NCBI GenBank assembly: GCA_964348755.1
Contig: CAYGDW010000015.1
Span: forward strand, 1 to 53,174
Length of the DNA stretch: 53,174 nt
Reading direction: 5' to 3'
DNA from: UBA7960 sp964348755
GTDB taxonomy: Bacteria > Bacteroidota > Bacteroidia > Bacteroidales > UBA7960
A program made the position numbers and the translations under genes. This document shows, in pieces, positions 16,584 through 26,152 of the stretch (the first letter of the stretch is position 1; each line of letters opens with the position of its first letter). Below the pieces are notes generated by a model. That model worked only from the letters and a program-made list of their open reading frames with translations, did not search any database and was not told the DNA's origin.

Positions 16584-18254
16584 TTAAAAAAGGCCGGTAA
16601 TGTTTCCCTGGTTGTCGATATCAATTTTTTCGGCCGAAGGCTGCGAGGGCAATCCTGGCATACGCATTATTGTGCCTGCAATGGGTATAAGAAATCCGGC
16701 TCCTGCGGCCACTTCAAACTCACGTATTTTTACTGTAAAGCCTGTTGGACGTCCCAGCTTATATTGGTCGTCAGACAATGACTTTTGGGTTTTGGCCACG
16801 CAAACGGGCAGTTTACCCAGCCCGATTTTTTCAAACTGCTCTATTTGCGCCTTGGCTTTAACGGTATATTCAACATGGTCGGCCCCATAAAGTTTTGTAG
16901 CAATGGTGTGCAGTTTTTCTTCAATGGTAGTGTTGTTGAAGTCGTAAAGGGGTTTAAAACAGGTGGAACATTTTTCTGCTTCTTCTTTCACCATTTGGGC
17001 TAGCTCAATGGCTCCTTCGCCTCCTTTTGCCCATGCTTCGCAAATGGCCACTTTTACGCCCAACTCGTTGCACCTTGCCCGAACAGCTTCTATTTCCTGG
17101 TCGCTGTCGGAAACAAACTTGTTGATGGCCACCACCGGTTTAATGTTAAAATGCTTAATGTTTTCTATGTGCTTCTCAAGATTTGGCAATCCCTTTTCTA
17201 CGGCTTCCACGTTGGGCTCGGAAAGCTTGGCAAGTTTTACCCCCCCATGGTATTTTAGCGCTCTTATGGTGGCTACAACTACCGCTGCATTTGGCGAAAG
17301 CTTACCATACTGCGATTTAATATTCAGAAATTTTTCGGCACCCAGTTCAGAGGCGAAACCAGCCTCGGTAACCACATAATCAGAAAGACTCAGGCCCATT
17401 TGTGTGGCAATAAGGGTATTGGTACCCTGGGCAATGTTGGCAAAGGGGCCCCCATGAATTATGGCCGGATTGCCTTCGATGGTCTGCACCAAATTTGGCA
17501 TTATGGCATACTTCATAAGTGCAGCCATGGCACCCTGTGCATGAAAATCGCGCGCATATACCGGCTGATCGTCGTAAGTAAACCCTACAAGAATATTTCC
17601 AAATTTACCCTTCAGGTCTTCGAGGTCTTTGGCAAGGCATAATGCCGCCATAACCTCAGAGGCGGCGGTAATATCGAAGCCGGTTTGCCTTGGAACCCCC
17701 TGTTTGGCACCGCCCAAACCAATAATGATGTCGCGAAGCGCCCGCTCGTTCATGTCCATTACCCTTTTCCAGGTTATTTTTCGCGGGTCGAGGTTCAGCA
17801 CATTGTTCTTTTCTTGCAGGTGGTTGTCGATAAGGGCACTCAGCAGGTTGTGGGCCTTTTCAACTGCGGCAAGGTCGCCGGTAAAATGCAGGTTAATGTC
17901 TTCCATGGGCAGTACCTGAGAGTAACCACCTCCGGCAGCTCCACCCTTTATGCCAAAAACAGGACCCAACGAAGGCTCGCGAATTACTACCGTGGCTTTA
18001 ACGCCGATGCGATTAAGGCCTTCGGTTAAACCTATTGATGTGGTGGTTTTACCCTCGCCTGCAGGAGTAGGGGTTATAGCCGTAACCAGGATGAGCTTTT
18101 TTTGCCCGATTTTAGCCCTGTCAATAAGTTTCAACGGAAGTTTTGCAATGTATTTTCCGTACACGTGAAGATCGTCTTCATGTATCCCCAGCCTGGCTGC
18201 AATCTCTGTTACCGGACGCATTTTAGAGGCCTTTGCGATTTCTAAATCAGTCAT
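16584..18254 (-). CDS. fhs: Formate-tetrahydrofolate ligase
   Basis: This 556-residue enzyme makes 10-formyltetrahydrofolate from formate, ATP and tetrahydrofolate in the cytosol, feeding purine synthesis or one-carbon flow. The length fits the family. Visible motifs are the P-loop region TPAGEGKTTTSIGL (about residue 60), REPSLGPVFGIKGGAAGGGYSQ split across the substrate site, NLHFTGDLAAVEKAHNLL, and the late region LPVCVAKTQKSLSDD and GAGFLIPIAGTIMRMPGLP. The ATG at 18254 (MTDLEIAK) is preceded by an AGGAAAA ribosome-binding site and by a minus-strand TATGTTTG promoter box at 18308-18315; the longer frame to 18314 overlaps that box. The gene is monocistronic, ending in a strong terminator. 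In anaerobes it can also run in reverse, making ATP from formyl-tetrahydrofolate. Confidence 0.97.
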   Translation of the reverse strand: MTDLEIAKASKMRPVTEIAARLGIHEDDLHVYGKYIAKLPLKLIDRAKIGQKKLILVTAITPTPAGEGKTTTSIGLTEGLNRIGVKATVVIREPSLGPVFGIKGGAAGGGYSQVLPMEDINLHFTGDLAAVEKAHNLLSALIDNHLQEKNNVLNLDPRKITWKRVMDMNERALRDIIIGLGGAKQGVPRQTGFDITAASEVMAALCLAKDLEDLKGKFGNILVGFTYDDQPVYARDFHAQGAMAALMKYAIMPNLVQTIEGNPAIIHGGPFANIAQGTNTLIATQMGLSLSDYVVTEAGFASELGAEKFLNIKSQYGKLSPNAAVVVATIRALKYHGGVKLAKLSEPNVEAVEKGLPNLEKHIENIKHFNIKPVVAINKFVSDSDQEIEAVRARCNELGVKVAICEAWAKGGEGAIELAQMVKEEAEKCSTCFKPLYDFNNTTIEEKLHTIATKLYGADHVEYTVKAKAQIEQFEKIGLGKLPVCVAKTQKSLSDDQYKLGRPTGFTVKIREFEVAAGAGFLIPIAGTIMRMPGLPSQPSAEKIDIDNQGNITGLF

Positions 18255-18307
18255 AGGTTTTCCTTTCTGAAAATTGGTTGATTGTTTTAATGCAATAATC
18301 AACCCCA

Positions 18308-18315
18308 CAAACATA
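18308..18315 (-). promoter_or_regulatory. -7 box of fhs
   Basis: TATGTTTG on the minus strand fits TAnnTTTG, 53 bp before the fhs start codon. The -33 position carries TTTA, a weak match. It supports the start at 18254. Confidence 0.45.
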
Positions 18316-18404
18316 CATTTTGTTTATGGAAGCTTTAAAATTTACTTGTTGTTTATAGCCTTAGATGCAAATACAACTTCTGCCCTTAAATTTATAAAAA
18401 CAGC

Positions 18405-18584
18405 CACTATTGTCCGACAAAGGAAAATTAAGGGAGAATTTTAAGCCGAGATTTCTCACTAGGTGAGGAATGACAGTCAGTTAGTTTTTTATTAAAGGGG
18501 GTATGAGGCAACCAAGCCGCCACCAACCCTCTTGTATTGCCAAAACCATTGAAAGCCCTGTCATTTTGAGCGGAGCGAGAAATC
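18405..18584 (-). repeat. ~180-bp palindromic repeat, inverted and decayed (copy B)
   Basis: Read on the minus strand this follows copy D (52977-53157) through most of its length: GATTTCTCG..GCTC, AATGACAGGGCTTTCAATG, TTTTGGCAAT, a central hairpin, CTAACTGACTGTCATTCC, GAAATCTC, then a tail ending GTCGGACAATAGTG. The central stem is partly mutated (AGGGGGT..GAGGC against GCCGCC..CCCTCT), so it no longer pairs cleanly. It sits in the 424-bp gap between fhs and the M1 aminopeptidase; a CAACTTTG promoter-like box (18650-18657) lies outside it. Confidence 0.85.
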
Positions 18585-18678
18585 CTGTATTTTTTGTCGG
18601 CCAGTGGTGAAAAATAGTATAAGAATTTCCGGCAATACAAAATAAATTGCAACTTTGCCATTCTTATATAAATAAAAG

Positions 18679-21267
18679 GTGACCAGGAAATCATTAACCA
18701 AATTACTCCTGTTTTTTTTGGCAGCCACATTGTCGGGGTGCGGCTCAAGCATTAAAAAAATGCTTGAGCCTGGGGTAAGTATTGAGCTGGCCCAATACCG
18801 AAAAAAGTATATTTCCGACATTCACTACCATCTTTTTATGAGCATTCCGGCCGAAAAAGATTCGGCCGTCAGGGGCAAGGTCTTAATTGATTTTCACCAG
18901 AGCAGGGCTCAGCGTGGTGTGGTGCTCGACTTCAGGGGCGGCCTTGAAAACATTCATAAGGTAATTGTGAATGGGAACCCCGAAGAAATCCAGTACCTGA
19001 ACCAGCACATAATTCTTTCGAGCCGCCATATTTTTCCGGGAAACAATCGGGTTGAAATACATTTCACTGCTGCCGACCAGGCCCTGAACCGTTCTGATGA
19101 TTATATGTACACCCTTTTTGTTCCTGACAGGGCCTCTACCGCCTTTCCATGCTTTGACCAGCCCGATCTAAAGGCTCGGTTTTCGCTGGACCTTGAAATA
19201 CCCTCAGGCTGGACGGGCCTATCGAACGGGCCACTAATCAATACATTGGCAAAGGATGACCGAAAAACCCTTTTTTTTGAGCCCGACCAGCCTATCAGCA
19301 CCTATTTAATGGCTTTTGCAGCAGGGCGATTCGACACCCTTTCGCAAACTCAAAACGGGCGAACCATTACTGTTTTTCATCGCGAAACTGATTTGCAAAA
19401 ACTCCGAAGAAATGCCGATGCCATCTTTAGCCAGCACTTTGGGGCACTCAACTGGCTGGAAACTTACACCGATGTGGCATTTCCTTTCAAAAAGCTCGAC
19501 ATGGCATTGCTTCCGGGATTTCAATACAGTGGTATGGAGCATCCAGGCGCAATTTGGTATCGCGATGTGCGACTGCTGCTTGATGAGCATGCGCCCCTAA
19601 GCAGCCACCTTGCAAAGGCAGCACTCATTGCACATGAAACCGCACACATGTGGTTTGGAAACCTTGTTACAATGCAATGGTTTGACGATGTTTGGCTCAA
19701 AGAAGTGTTTGCAGGCTTTATGGCCGACAAAATAGTGCAGCCACAATACCCTGAGGCTGACCACCAGTTGCAATTTCTACTTACTCACTATCCGCGGGCT
19801 TATGCTGTTGACCGCAGCCAGGGCACTCACCCAATAAAGCAAAGGCTCGAAAACATGAACCTGGCAGGCACCCTTTATGGCGCTATAATATACAACAAAG
19901 CCCCTGTGGTTTTTCAACAGTTAGAGTGGCTTATGGGCGAGGAGGCTTTCAGGTTGGCAGTACGCGAATACCTTGAGACATTTTCGTTTCAAAACTCTGA
20001 CTGGGACGATCTGGCCGGGATTTTCGACCAGCACAGCCCGCTCGACCTAAGGGGCTGGAGCCAGGCCTGGATTTATGGGAAAGGGATGCCTTCCATTCAA
20101 TTTGAGTACGCATTTGACCAGGGCATGGTAAACAGCATAAACATTACAAGCCCTGGCAACCCTAATGGGGGGCCATTCCCAGCCCAAAAACTTTCGCCAG
20201 TATTTATTGACAGGCAGCAAATGCCACTTCATGAAAACTGGTTTTTTGAAACATCGCCCCAAAGGTTTGACTTGCCCGAAGCCGTAGTGCCCCCGCAAAT
20301 GCTACTGCTCAATGGCGGTGGTGCAGGCTATGGATATATGGTACCCGATAGGGCTACCAGACGCTTTTTGCTTGAAGAATTGCCACTATTGGAAGACAGT
20401 TACCTGAAAGCTGCCGGCTTTTTAAATCTGCACGAAGATTTTTTGCAAGGAAACTTCACTGCCGAAAGCTATATTCAGACCCTTGCAAGTGGTATTGCAA
20501 ATACCGAGGATCCGCTAATTGCACGCTACCTGCTTTCAAATTTACAAATGGTTTACTGGCGGTTTATTCACAACGATAAAAGAGAATTATTGAGCAGGCC
20601 TATCGAAACCATGCTTTGGGAAAAGATGGTACGAGCCCCGCGCGACCAGAAATCATTGTATATTGAAACTTTTACCGCCATAAGCATTTCAAGACAGGCG
20701 CTGGTAAAAATTGAGCGGCTTCTGGTCAATGAATTGTCGGTTTGGGGGTTGCAGATTTCGGAAGAACAGCGATTTGCAATGGTTGCTGCCTTATTTCTAA
20801 ACGAGCGGCCTCTCGCCAAAGCCTTTGGCCAAAGATTAATAGCCCAAACAACCAACCCCGACAGGTTAAAGAGAATACAGTTTGTTTTGCCTGCCCTGGA
20901 TGGCGATCAAAGTGTGCGCGATCAGTTTTTCGAAAGCCTTGCAATACCCATAAGCCGCCGTCCCGAACCCTGGGTAATTGAAGCCCTTGCTTACCTTAAC
21001 CACCCGCTACGGGCAAAAAAAAGCATTAAATACCTACCAAAAAGCCTCGAAATGTTGGAAGAAATACAACAAACCGGAGATATTTTCTTCCCCCTAAACT
21101 GGCTCGATGCCACCTTATGGGGTTACAACACCCCTGAAGCAGCTACAATTGTAAGAAATTTTCTAAACAATCCCGATTTTACAAACCAAAACCTGAGGCT
21201 AAAAACCTTGCAGGCTGCCGATTTGCTTTTCAGGGCAGCGGAAAGCAAAAAGTACTGGAATTATTAA
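18679..21267 (+). CDS. M1 family metallo-aminopeptidase lipoprotein
   Basis: This 862-residue zinc peptidase trims N-terminal residues from peptides. A lipoprotein signal ends in TLSGC (C21), so it acts in the cell envelope. The substrate N-terminus motif appears as SGMEHPG (near residue 284) in place of the usual GAMEN. The zinc site HETAHMW (near 318-324) is followed 18 residues later by the second glutamate in WLKE, and a tyrosine-containing segment lies further on, giving a complete M1 site. The C-terminal 350 residues are helical, as in the family's final domain. The start is GTG at 18679 immediately after an A-rich AAAAG stretch; no better ATG precedes the signal peptide. It follows repeat copy B by about 95 bp and overlaps the convergent barrel gene by 4 bp. 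Confidence 0.93.
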   Translation: MTRKSLTKLLLFFLAATLSGCGSSIKKMLEPGVSIELAQYRKKYISDIHYHLFMSIPAEKDSAVRGKVLIDFHQSRAQRGVVLDFRGGLENIHKVIVNGNPEEIQYLNQHIILSSRHIFPGNNRVEIHFTAADQALNRSDDYMYTLFVPDRASTAFPCFDQPDLKARFSLDLEIPSGWTGLSNGPLINTLAKDDRKTLFFEPDQPISTYLMAFAAGRFDTLSQTQNGRTITVFHRETDLQKLRRNADAIFSQHFGALNWLETYTDVAFPFKKLDMALLPGFQYSGMEHPGAIWYRDVRLLLDEHAPLSSHLAKAALIAHETAHMWFGNLVTMQWFDDVWLKEVFAGFMADKIVQPQYPEADHQLQFLLTHYPRAYAVDRSQGTHPIKQRLENMNLAGTLYGAIIYNKAPVVFQQLEWLMGEEAFRLAVREYLETFSFQNSDWDDLAGIFDQHSPLDLRGWSQAWIYGKGMPSIQFEYAFDQGMVNSINITSPGNPNGGPFPAQKLSPVFIDRQQMPLHENWFFETSPQRFDLPEAVVPPQMLLLNGGGAGYGYMVPDRATRRFLLEELPLLEDSYLKAAGFLNLHEDFLQGNFTAESYIQTLASGIANTEDPLIARYLLSNLQMVYWRFIHNDKRELLSRPIETMLWEKMVRAPRDQKSLYIETFTAISISRQALVKIERLLVNELSVWGLQISEEQRFAMVAALFLNERPLAKAFGQRLIAQTTNPDRLKRIQFVLPALDGDQSVRDQFFESLAIPISRRPEPWVIEALAYLNHPLRAKKSIKYLPKSLEMLEEIQQTGDIFFPLNWLDATLWGYNTPEAATIVRNFLNNPDFTNQNLRLKTLQAADLLFRAAESKKYWNY

Positions 21268-21815
21268 AGAGACACATCAACGCCAAACCTGAAAATGGGG
21301 TTCTGGTAATAGGCCTGGCTGTTCGGGTTGAAATTGTAAAGAACCAATAGGTTGAACGACACCTTTTCGGAAAGGGGCAGGCGATAACCGCCACCCAAAA
21401 AATAATTTGCCTCCCAAATGCGTGTTCCTGGCTCAAATTGCGCTGTATTAGGCCTCGATATAAGGTTGAGCATTTCGTACTCGGCATGCAAAAAGGCCCG
21501 CGGAATAACACGAAACCGGGTAAAAAAGCTGTAACCGAACACATGAGAGGTTTGCGACCGCCCGAAAAAGCGGTCGTTGTAATATTGGTAAGTGCCTCCA
21601 ACACCAGCAGAAATACGGTTGGTAAAACGATACCCAACCAGCGGAGATACATTTATGGCTGTTTGGGTTCCGAACTGTAAGCCAAGAAATCCCCCAACAA
21701 AAATTCTTTCCCTCACTTTCATTTCCTTAACATCGCGCTCCTGGTCATCCTGACCCAGACACTGAGAAACAGCAAAAAGAATTAAACTGATAAATAACAT
21801 AAGATTTTTGCCCAT
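21264..21815 (-). CDS. Small outer-membrane beta-barrel protein
   Basis: This 183-residue protein has a signal peptide (about 1-22, ending CLGQ). Its strands alternate polar and aromatic residues, such as VGGFLGLQFGTQTAINVSPLVGY cut by short turns, YFLGGGYRLPL and SFNLLVLYNF, and it ends FRFGVDVSL. That pattern fits an eight-stranded outer-membrane barrel. I cannot name a function. It is tail-to-tail with the M1 aminopeptidase gene, overlapping by 4 bp. Confidence 0.82.
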   Translation of the reverse strand: MGKNLMLFISLILFAVSQCLGQDDQERDVKEMKVRERIFVGGFLGLQFGTQTAINVSPLVGYRFTNRISAGVGGTYQYYNDRFFGRSQTSHVFGYSFFTRFRVIPRAFLHAEYEMLNLISRPNTAQFEPGTRIWEANYFLGGGYRLPLSEKVSFNLLVLYNFNPNSQAYYQNPIFRFGVDVSL

Positions 21816-21877
21816 GGTCCTGTTTTTTTAAAACTAACAAAAAATTGATTGCAAGGGTTCATTTGGTTAATGTCAAA

Positions 21878-23197
21878 TCAGGTTTTTAGTTCGTCACCGC
21901 AAAGGGCTTCCTGCATGGCAGCAGCTTTGAGCAGGCACTCCTGGTACTCTTTTTCGGGCACCGAGGCAATGGTTATAGCGCTGCCCGCCATATAGCTGAG
22001 GTATTTGCGGCTTTGGTTGTATAAAACGCTGCGAATTACCACATTAAAGTCGAAATCCTTTTCGGGAGAAATATATCCTACAGCACCTGAATACAGGCCG
22101 CGCCTGGTGTCTTCGTAGTTTTCAATAAGTTTCATGGCCTGAATTTTGGGTGCCCCAGTCATGCTCCCCATCGGAAAGGCAAAACGAATGGCATCGACAA
22201 AATGAACATCCGGCCGTATTTCGCTTACAACGGTAGAAACCATTTGATGTACCTTGCTGAAAGAATAAATACCGAAAAGTTCTTCAACCCTGACAGAGCC
22301 TTTTTTGGCGCTGCGCGAAAGGTCATTTCTCACAAGGTCAACAATCATTACATTTTCGCTTCGCTCTTTGGGGTCTTCAAAAAGCTGCTTTTTCAGCAAC
22401 TCATCCTCCTGGGGTGTCGATCCACGTTTAACGGTGCCTTTTATGGGTTGTGAGATCAGCTTTTCGCCCTGCTTTCGCAGAAAGCGTTCGGGGCTTGCGC
22501 ACATAAGGTATTTATCGCTCAGTTGGTAGAAGCCCGAAAAGGGCGTAGGCGAAATCCGGCTTAGGCGGTCGTAAACAATGAGCGGGTCAATGATGGCGTT
22601 TTCAGAGTAAAATTCAACACAATAATTCATTTCATAGATATAGCCAAGCTGAATGTTTTGCCTTATGTTGCCTACCTGGTGCAGATAGCGTTCGCGGGGT
22701 ACGCGGGGTTTCATTTCTGGAGACAAAAGATCCCGCAAAGGCTTTTCAACAAAACATGTTATTTCATTGAAAATAAAATCAGGGTCAGAAAAATTGCCAA
22801 ATCCTTTGAGGCAGCCAATCTCGAGGTGGTCGGTACCTGGGAAAATTAGCACAATTGGCCTGAAAAAGTGAATCAGTGGCATATCAATGCCATTGTGGTT
22901 GCTGCTTTCGAGGCTTTCGAGCTGGTTTTTCAGGTCGTAAGTTACAAACCCAAAAAGCCAGTCGATGTATTTGTCGCTAAATCTTTTTAGTTCGGAAAAG
23001 TCGTCGATTCCGTTTCCGAAGGTTTCGTTGGCCACACCCAGGGCCAGGGCCTGGTTAAACCGCGAGTATTTGTCGTGGGTGTAATGGTTGCTATTAAGAA
23101 AGCAGCAGGTAGAAAAATGTATTTGCCCCCACTTCATAATTTTTATGAAGAGTAGGTTGGCCTGGTTAACCTCGAAGCGTTTGAAATATCTTTCCAA
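21878..23197 (-). CDS. pabB: Aminodeoxychorismate synthase component I
   Basis: This 439-residue chorismate-binding enzyme makes 4-amino-4-deoxychorismate for folate synthesis, using ammonia from a glutaminase partner (PabA). The motif SQPIKGTVKRG, with K253, marks PabB: that lysine is the nucleophile in aminodeoxychorismate synthases, whereas anthranilate synthases have alanine (PIAGT). Other family motifs are ERSENVMIVDLVRNDLSR, the FPMGSMTGAPKIQAM loop, RRGLYSGAVGY and GSAITIASVPEKEYQE. It has no fused glutaminase or lyase domain, and no pabA or pabC lies nearby. A terminator separates it from korB upstream, so it should have its own promoter, which I could not find. Confidence 0.9.
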   Translation of the reverse strand: MERYFKRFEVNQANLLFIKIMKWGQIHFSTCCFLNSNHYTHDKYSRFNQALALGVANETFGNGIDDFSELKRFSDKYIDWLFGFVTYDLKNQLESLESSNHNGIDMPLIHFFRPIVLIFPGTDHLEIGCLKGFGNFSDPDFIFNEITCFVEKPLRDLLSPEMKPRVPRERYLHQVGNIRQNIQLGYIYEMNYCVEFYSENAIIDPLIVYDRLSRISPTPFSGFYQLSDKYLMCASPERFLRKQGEKLISQPIKGTVKRGSTPQEDELLKKQLFEDPKERSENVMIVDLVRNDLSRSAKKGSVRVEELFGIYSFSKVHQMVSTVVSEIRPDVHFVDAIRFAFPMGSMTGAPKIQAMKLIENYEDTRRGLYSGAVGYISPEKDFDFNVVIRSVLYNQSRKYLSYMAGSAITIASVPEKEYQECLLKAAAMQEALCGDELKT

Positions 23198-23211
23198 GGT
23201 GGTTTAGTATT

Positions 23212-23257
23212 AAAAAAGGGGAACAACGGCATTGCAGTGCGTTGCTCCCCTCTTTTA
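23212..23257 (-). terminator. Intrinsic terminator after korAB
   Basis: On the minus strand GGGG-AG-CAACG pairs with CGTTG-TT-CCCC around an 11-base loop, followed by a run of six T (23217-23212). It lies between the korB stop and the pabB start. Confidence 0.8.
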
Positions 23258-23267
23258 CAAATGGTTA

Positions 23268-24302
23268 TTAAATTTCCCAGGTGTCGCCTGCGCGAAGCAT
23301 GTCATCGACACACTGTATTTTGGAGTTCTGCTTTGCATAATCAATTTGCTCCTCAACCAGGTCGTCGTATGTTGCAAAAGAAGCCGAGCGAATTACACCC
23401 AATGCAATTGGAAATTGCGGAGGCATCATGCGGCCAAGCATACGGTGAATGGCCGGATCTTTTGAGTACTGGTCATGCACCAGAATGTCCTTTTCGGTTA
23501 TTCCGTTTTCGCCAATTGTGGCTACCCCAAGGCCGGTGCCTTTGAGAATAATGCCTTTATCTTTGTTTTTGCCAAAGATCATTTGCTCGCCATGCTTCAG
23601 AAACAACTGACGTTCTTCGCGGTGTTCGCGGTCGGTAACCATGGCGTGGGTTTTGTCGGCAAAAATGATGCAGTTTTGCAGTATTTCAACCACAGAGGTG
23701 CCATCGTGCCTGGCAGCTTCATACATAACCTCGGTCATGAGCTTCACGTTATTGTCGGTAGCCCTTGCAAAAAAGGTGCCCTGAGCGCCCATAATCAACC
23801 CAGCGGTAATAAAAGGATGTTCGATGGTTCCCTGTGGCGAGGTTTTGGTAATTTGCCCCATAGGGGTTGTTGGCGAAAACTGCCCTTTTGTCAGGCCGTA
23901 TATCTGGTTGTTGAAAAGCAGAATATTTACATCGATATTGCGTCGCACGGTGTGTATCAGGTGGTTTCCGCCAATGGCCATAGAGTCGCCATCGCCAGTG
24001 GCAATCCACACGCTCAGGTCGGGGTTTGCAATTTTAACGCCGCTTGCAATGGCATTGGCGCGGCCGTGAATACCATGGAAACCATAAGTATGCACATAAT
24101 ATGGGAATCGCGAGGAACAGCCGATGCCCGAAACAAATGTGAAGTTCTCTTTTCGGTAGCCAATTCGCGGAAACACGTTTTCGACAGCCACAAGTATTGC
24201 GTGGGCACCACAACCAGGGCACCACTTTACCATCTGGTCGCTAACAAAATCTTCTTTGGTCAGCTCAACGGGCGAGGGCTGTATTCTTTTATCTTGTAGC
24301 AT
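23268..24302 (-). CDS. korB: 2-oxoacid:ferredoxin oxidoreductase, beta subunit
   Basis: This 344-residue thiamine-diphosphate subunit has WCPGCGAHAIL near the N-terminus, SGIGCSSRFPYYV, and the cofactor motif GDGDSMAIGGNHLIHTVRRN running to NNQIYGLTKGQFSPTT. The last segments resemble 2-oxoglutarate-type (Kor) beta subunits more than pyruvate enzymes. With the alpha subunit it would oxidise a 2-oxoacid, probably 2-oxoglutarate, to the acyl-CoA and CO2, reducing ferredoxin. Two bases separate it from korA, so the pair is one transcript ended by the hairpin at 23212-23257. A small two-cluster ferredoxin is encoded divergently at 26419. Substrate choice is inferred from sequence feel only. Confidence 0.9.
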   Translation of the reverse strand: MLQDKRIQPSPVELTKEDFVSDQMVKWCPGCGAHAILVAVENVFPRIGYRKENFTFVSGIGCSSRFPYYVHTYGFHGIHGRANAIASGVKIANPDLSVWIATGDGDSMAIGGNHLIHTVRRNIDVNILLFNNQIYGLTKGQFSPTTPMGQITKTSPQGTIEHPFITAGLIMGAQGTFFARATDNNVKLMTEVMYEAARHDGTSVVEILQNCIIFADKTHAMVTDREHREERQLFLKHGEQMIFGKNKDKGIILKGTGLGVATIGENGITEKDILVHDQYSKDPAIHRMLGRMMPPQFPIALGVIRSASFATYDDLVEEQIDYAKQNSKIQCVDDMLRAGDTWEI

Positions 24303-24304
24303 GA

Positions 24305-26152
24305 TTATTTCTCCTCCAATAATTTGGTAAATGTCTCGGTAAGTTCCTGCACATGAAATGGCAGTCCTTGTACCTTATTAAACTGATGGTAGCGGAAATC
24401 GGGGTGCGTCATACGCAGGTAGTTTACAAACTGCCCCATATTCAATTCGCACACCACAATTTTCTTAAACCTCGAAAACACTTCACGGGTATTTTTGGGG
24501 AGGGGCATAATATAATTGAAATGCGCCAAGCTAACCTTTTTGCCTTGCTCCTGCATTTTTCCGACGGCCGATTTCAGTGCGCCTTCAGTGCCTCCCCAGC
24601 CAACCACGAGCAGGTCGCCCGAGCCCTCGCCCATTACCTCCTGCAATGGAATATAATCGGCCACCCGGTTTACTTTTTCAGCCCTGATATTTACCATTAG
24701 TTGGTGGTTGAGCGGATCGGTAGAAACGTTTCCATCGATATTGGTTTTTTCGAGGCCGCCAATACGGTGTCTGAGGCCTTCCATACCAGGGTGTGCCCAC
24801 TGGCGCACAAGGGTTTTTTCGTTGCGGCGGTATGGTTTATATTTGGGGTCGTTAGGGGTGGCCAGTGGGGGTGTTATTGCTGGCAGACTGGCAACTTCTG
24901 GTATTTTGAACAGTTCGGAGCCAAATCCCAGATAACCATCGGTAAGCAGAATGACCGGGGTCATGTGTTCAACCGAAAGTTTTGCTGAATAATATGCATA
25001 GTAAAAGCAATTGGCAGGGCTTGATGCGGCTAAAACTATGGCAGGGCATTCGCCATTGCGGCCAAAAAGGGCCTGCATCAAGTCGCTCTGCTCACTTTTG
25101 GTGGGCATACCCGTTGACGGGCCTGCACGCTGCACGTTTACAATTACCAGTGGCAATTCGGTAATAACTGCCAACCCGATTGCTTCGCTTTTGAGCGAAA
25201 GCCCTGGCCCCGAAGTGGTGGTAACGGCCAAAGAGCCGGCAAAACTGGCACCAATGGCAGAGCAAATGCCTGCAATTTCATCCTCGGCCTGAAAAACTTT
25301 AGCCCCGAGCGATTTGTATTTGGCAAGCTCCATCAGGATTTCGGTGGCCGGAGTTATAGGGTATGAGCCTAAAAAGAGCGGCCTGCCGCTTCGTTCGGCT
25401 GCTGCCAGCAAACCCCAGGCAGTAGCCACATTGCCTGTAACATTTCGGTATAGCCCTTTTTCGAGTTGGGCCGGCCCAACTTTAAAGGTAACCTTTATGG
25501 CTTCTATCGTTTCGCTGTAGTTGAAACCGGCCTTTATTGCCATTTGATTGGCTTCCTTTATCTTGGGGTTGGATTTGAATTTTTTCTCAACAAAATCTAA
25601 AGTAACCTGCGGGTCGCGGTTAAACAGAAAATAAAGCATGCCCAGCACAAACATGTTTTTGGTCCGTTCGGCCGAGCGCTTGTCAATACCAAGTTCGCGA
25701 AGAGCTTCCTGGGTAAGTATTGAAATGGGTGCAGAAATAAGGCTGTACTTGTCAAGGCTACCATCTTCAAGGGGGTTGGTCTGATAGCCTGCCTTTTCAA
25801 TGCCTTTTTCGTCGAAAGTGGCCGAGTCAACAATAAGGGTGGCGCCTTGCTTTGCCCACTTCAGGTTCGACTTGAGCGAGGCGGGGTTCATAGCCACTAA
25901 CACATCGCACATATCGCCCGAGGTGTAAATTTTGCGCTGACCCAAGTGAACCTGGAACCCGCTAACCCCTGCAATGGTGTTGTGGGGCGCCCGGATTTCA
26001 GCCGGAAAATCAGGAAAAGTGGCAAGGTCGTTACCGGCAATGGCGGCAGCATCAGAAAACAGGGTGCCTGTTAACTGCATACCATCGCCCGAATCGCCAA
26101 CAAACTTTACCACCACATCTTCCAGCTCAACAATATTCTTTGTTTTTGTCAT
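24305..26152 (-). CDS. korA: 2-oxoacid:ferredoxin oxidoreductase, fused gamma-alpha subunit
   Basis: This 615-residue subunit has the gamma domain at the front (about residues 10-190, with KFVGDSGDGMQLTG, TFPDFPAEIRAP and VAMNPAS) and the pyrimidine-binding alpha domain after about 220 (GSYPITPATEILMELAK, FQAEDEIAGICSAIGASFAG, TTTSGPGLSLKSEAIG, and TGMPTKSEQSDL). A C-terminal transketolase-like domain begins near 490 (LLVVGWGGTEGAL). This gamma-alpha fusion is the usual Kor architecture in Bacteroidota and archaea. The enzyme is oxygen-sensitive in most organisms, supporting an anaerobic life. The start at 26152 gives MTKTKNIVELEDVVVKF. The 266-bp gap to the divergent ferredoxin should hold both promoters; I found a good box only for the ferredoxin. 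Confidence 0.92.
   Translation of the reverse strand: MTKTKNIVELEDVVVKFVGDSGDGMQLTGTLFSDAAAIAGNDLATFPDFPAEIRAPHNTIAGVSGFQVHLGQRKIYTSGDMCDVLVAMNPASLKSNLKWAKQGATLIVDSATFDEKGIEKAGYQTNPLEDGSLDKYSLISAPISILTQEALRELGIDKRSAERTKNMFVLGMLYFLFNRDPQVTLDFVEKKFKSNPKIKEANQMAIKAGFNYSETIEAIKVTFKVGPAQLEKGLYRNVTGNVATAWGLLAAAERSGRPLFLGSYPITPATEILMELAKYKSLGAKVFQAEDEIAGICSAIGASFAGSLAVTTTSGPGLSLKSEAIGLAVITELPLVIVNVQRAGPSTGMPTKSEQSDLMQALFGRNGECPAIVLAASSPANCFYYAYYSAKLSVEHMTPVILLTDGYLGFGSELFKIPEVASLPAITPPLATPNDPKYKPYRRNEKTLVRQWAHPGMEGLRHRIGGLEKTNIDGNVSTDPLNHQLMVNIRAEKVNRVADYIPLQEVMGEGSGDLLVVGWGGTEGALKSAVGKMQEQGKKVSLAHFNYIMPLPKNTREVFSRFKKIVVCELNMGQFVNYLRMTHPDFRYHQFNKVQGLPFHVQELTETFTKLLEEK

Noticed and set aside
23475..24299. 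274-codon plus-strand open frame opposite korB
   Set aside because: korB has all family motifs on the minus strand; the plus-strand product looks like no known protein and has shadow-like composition.
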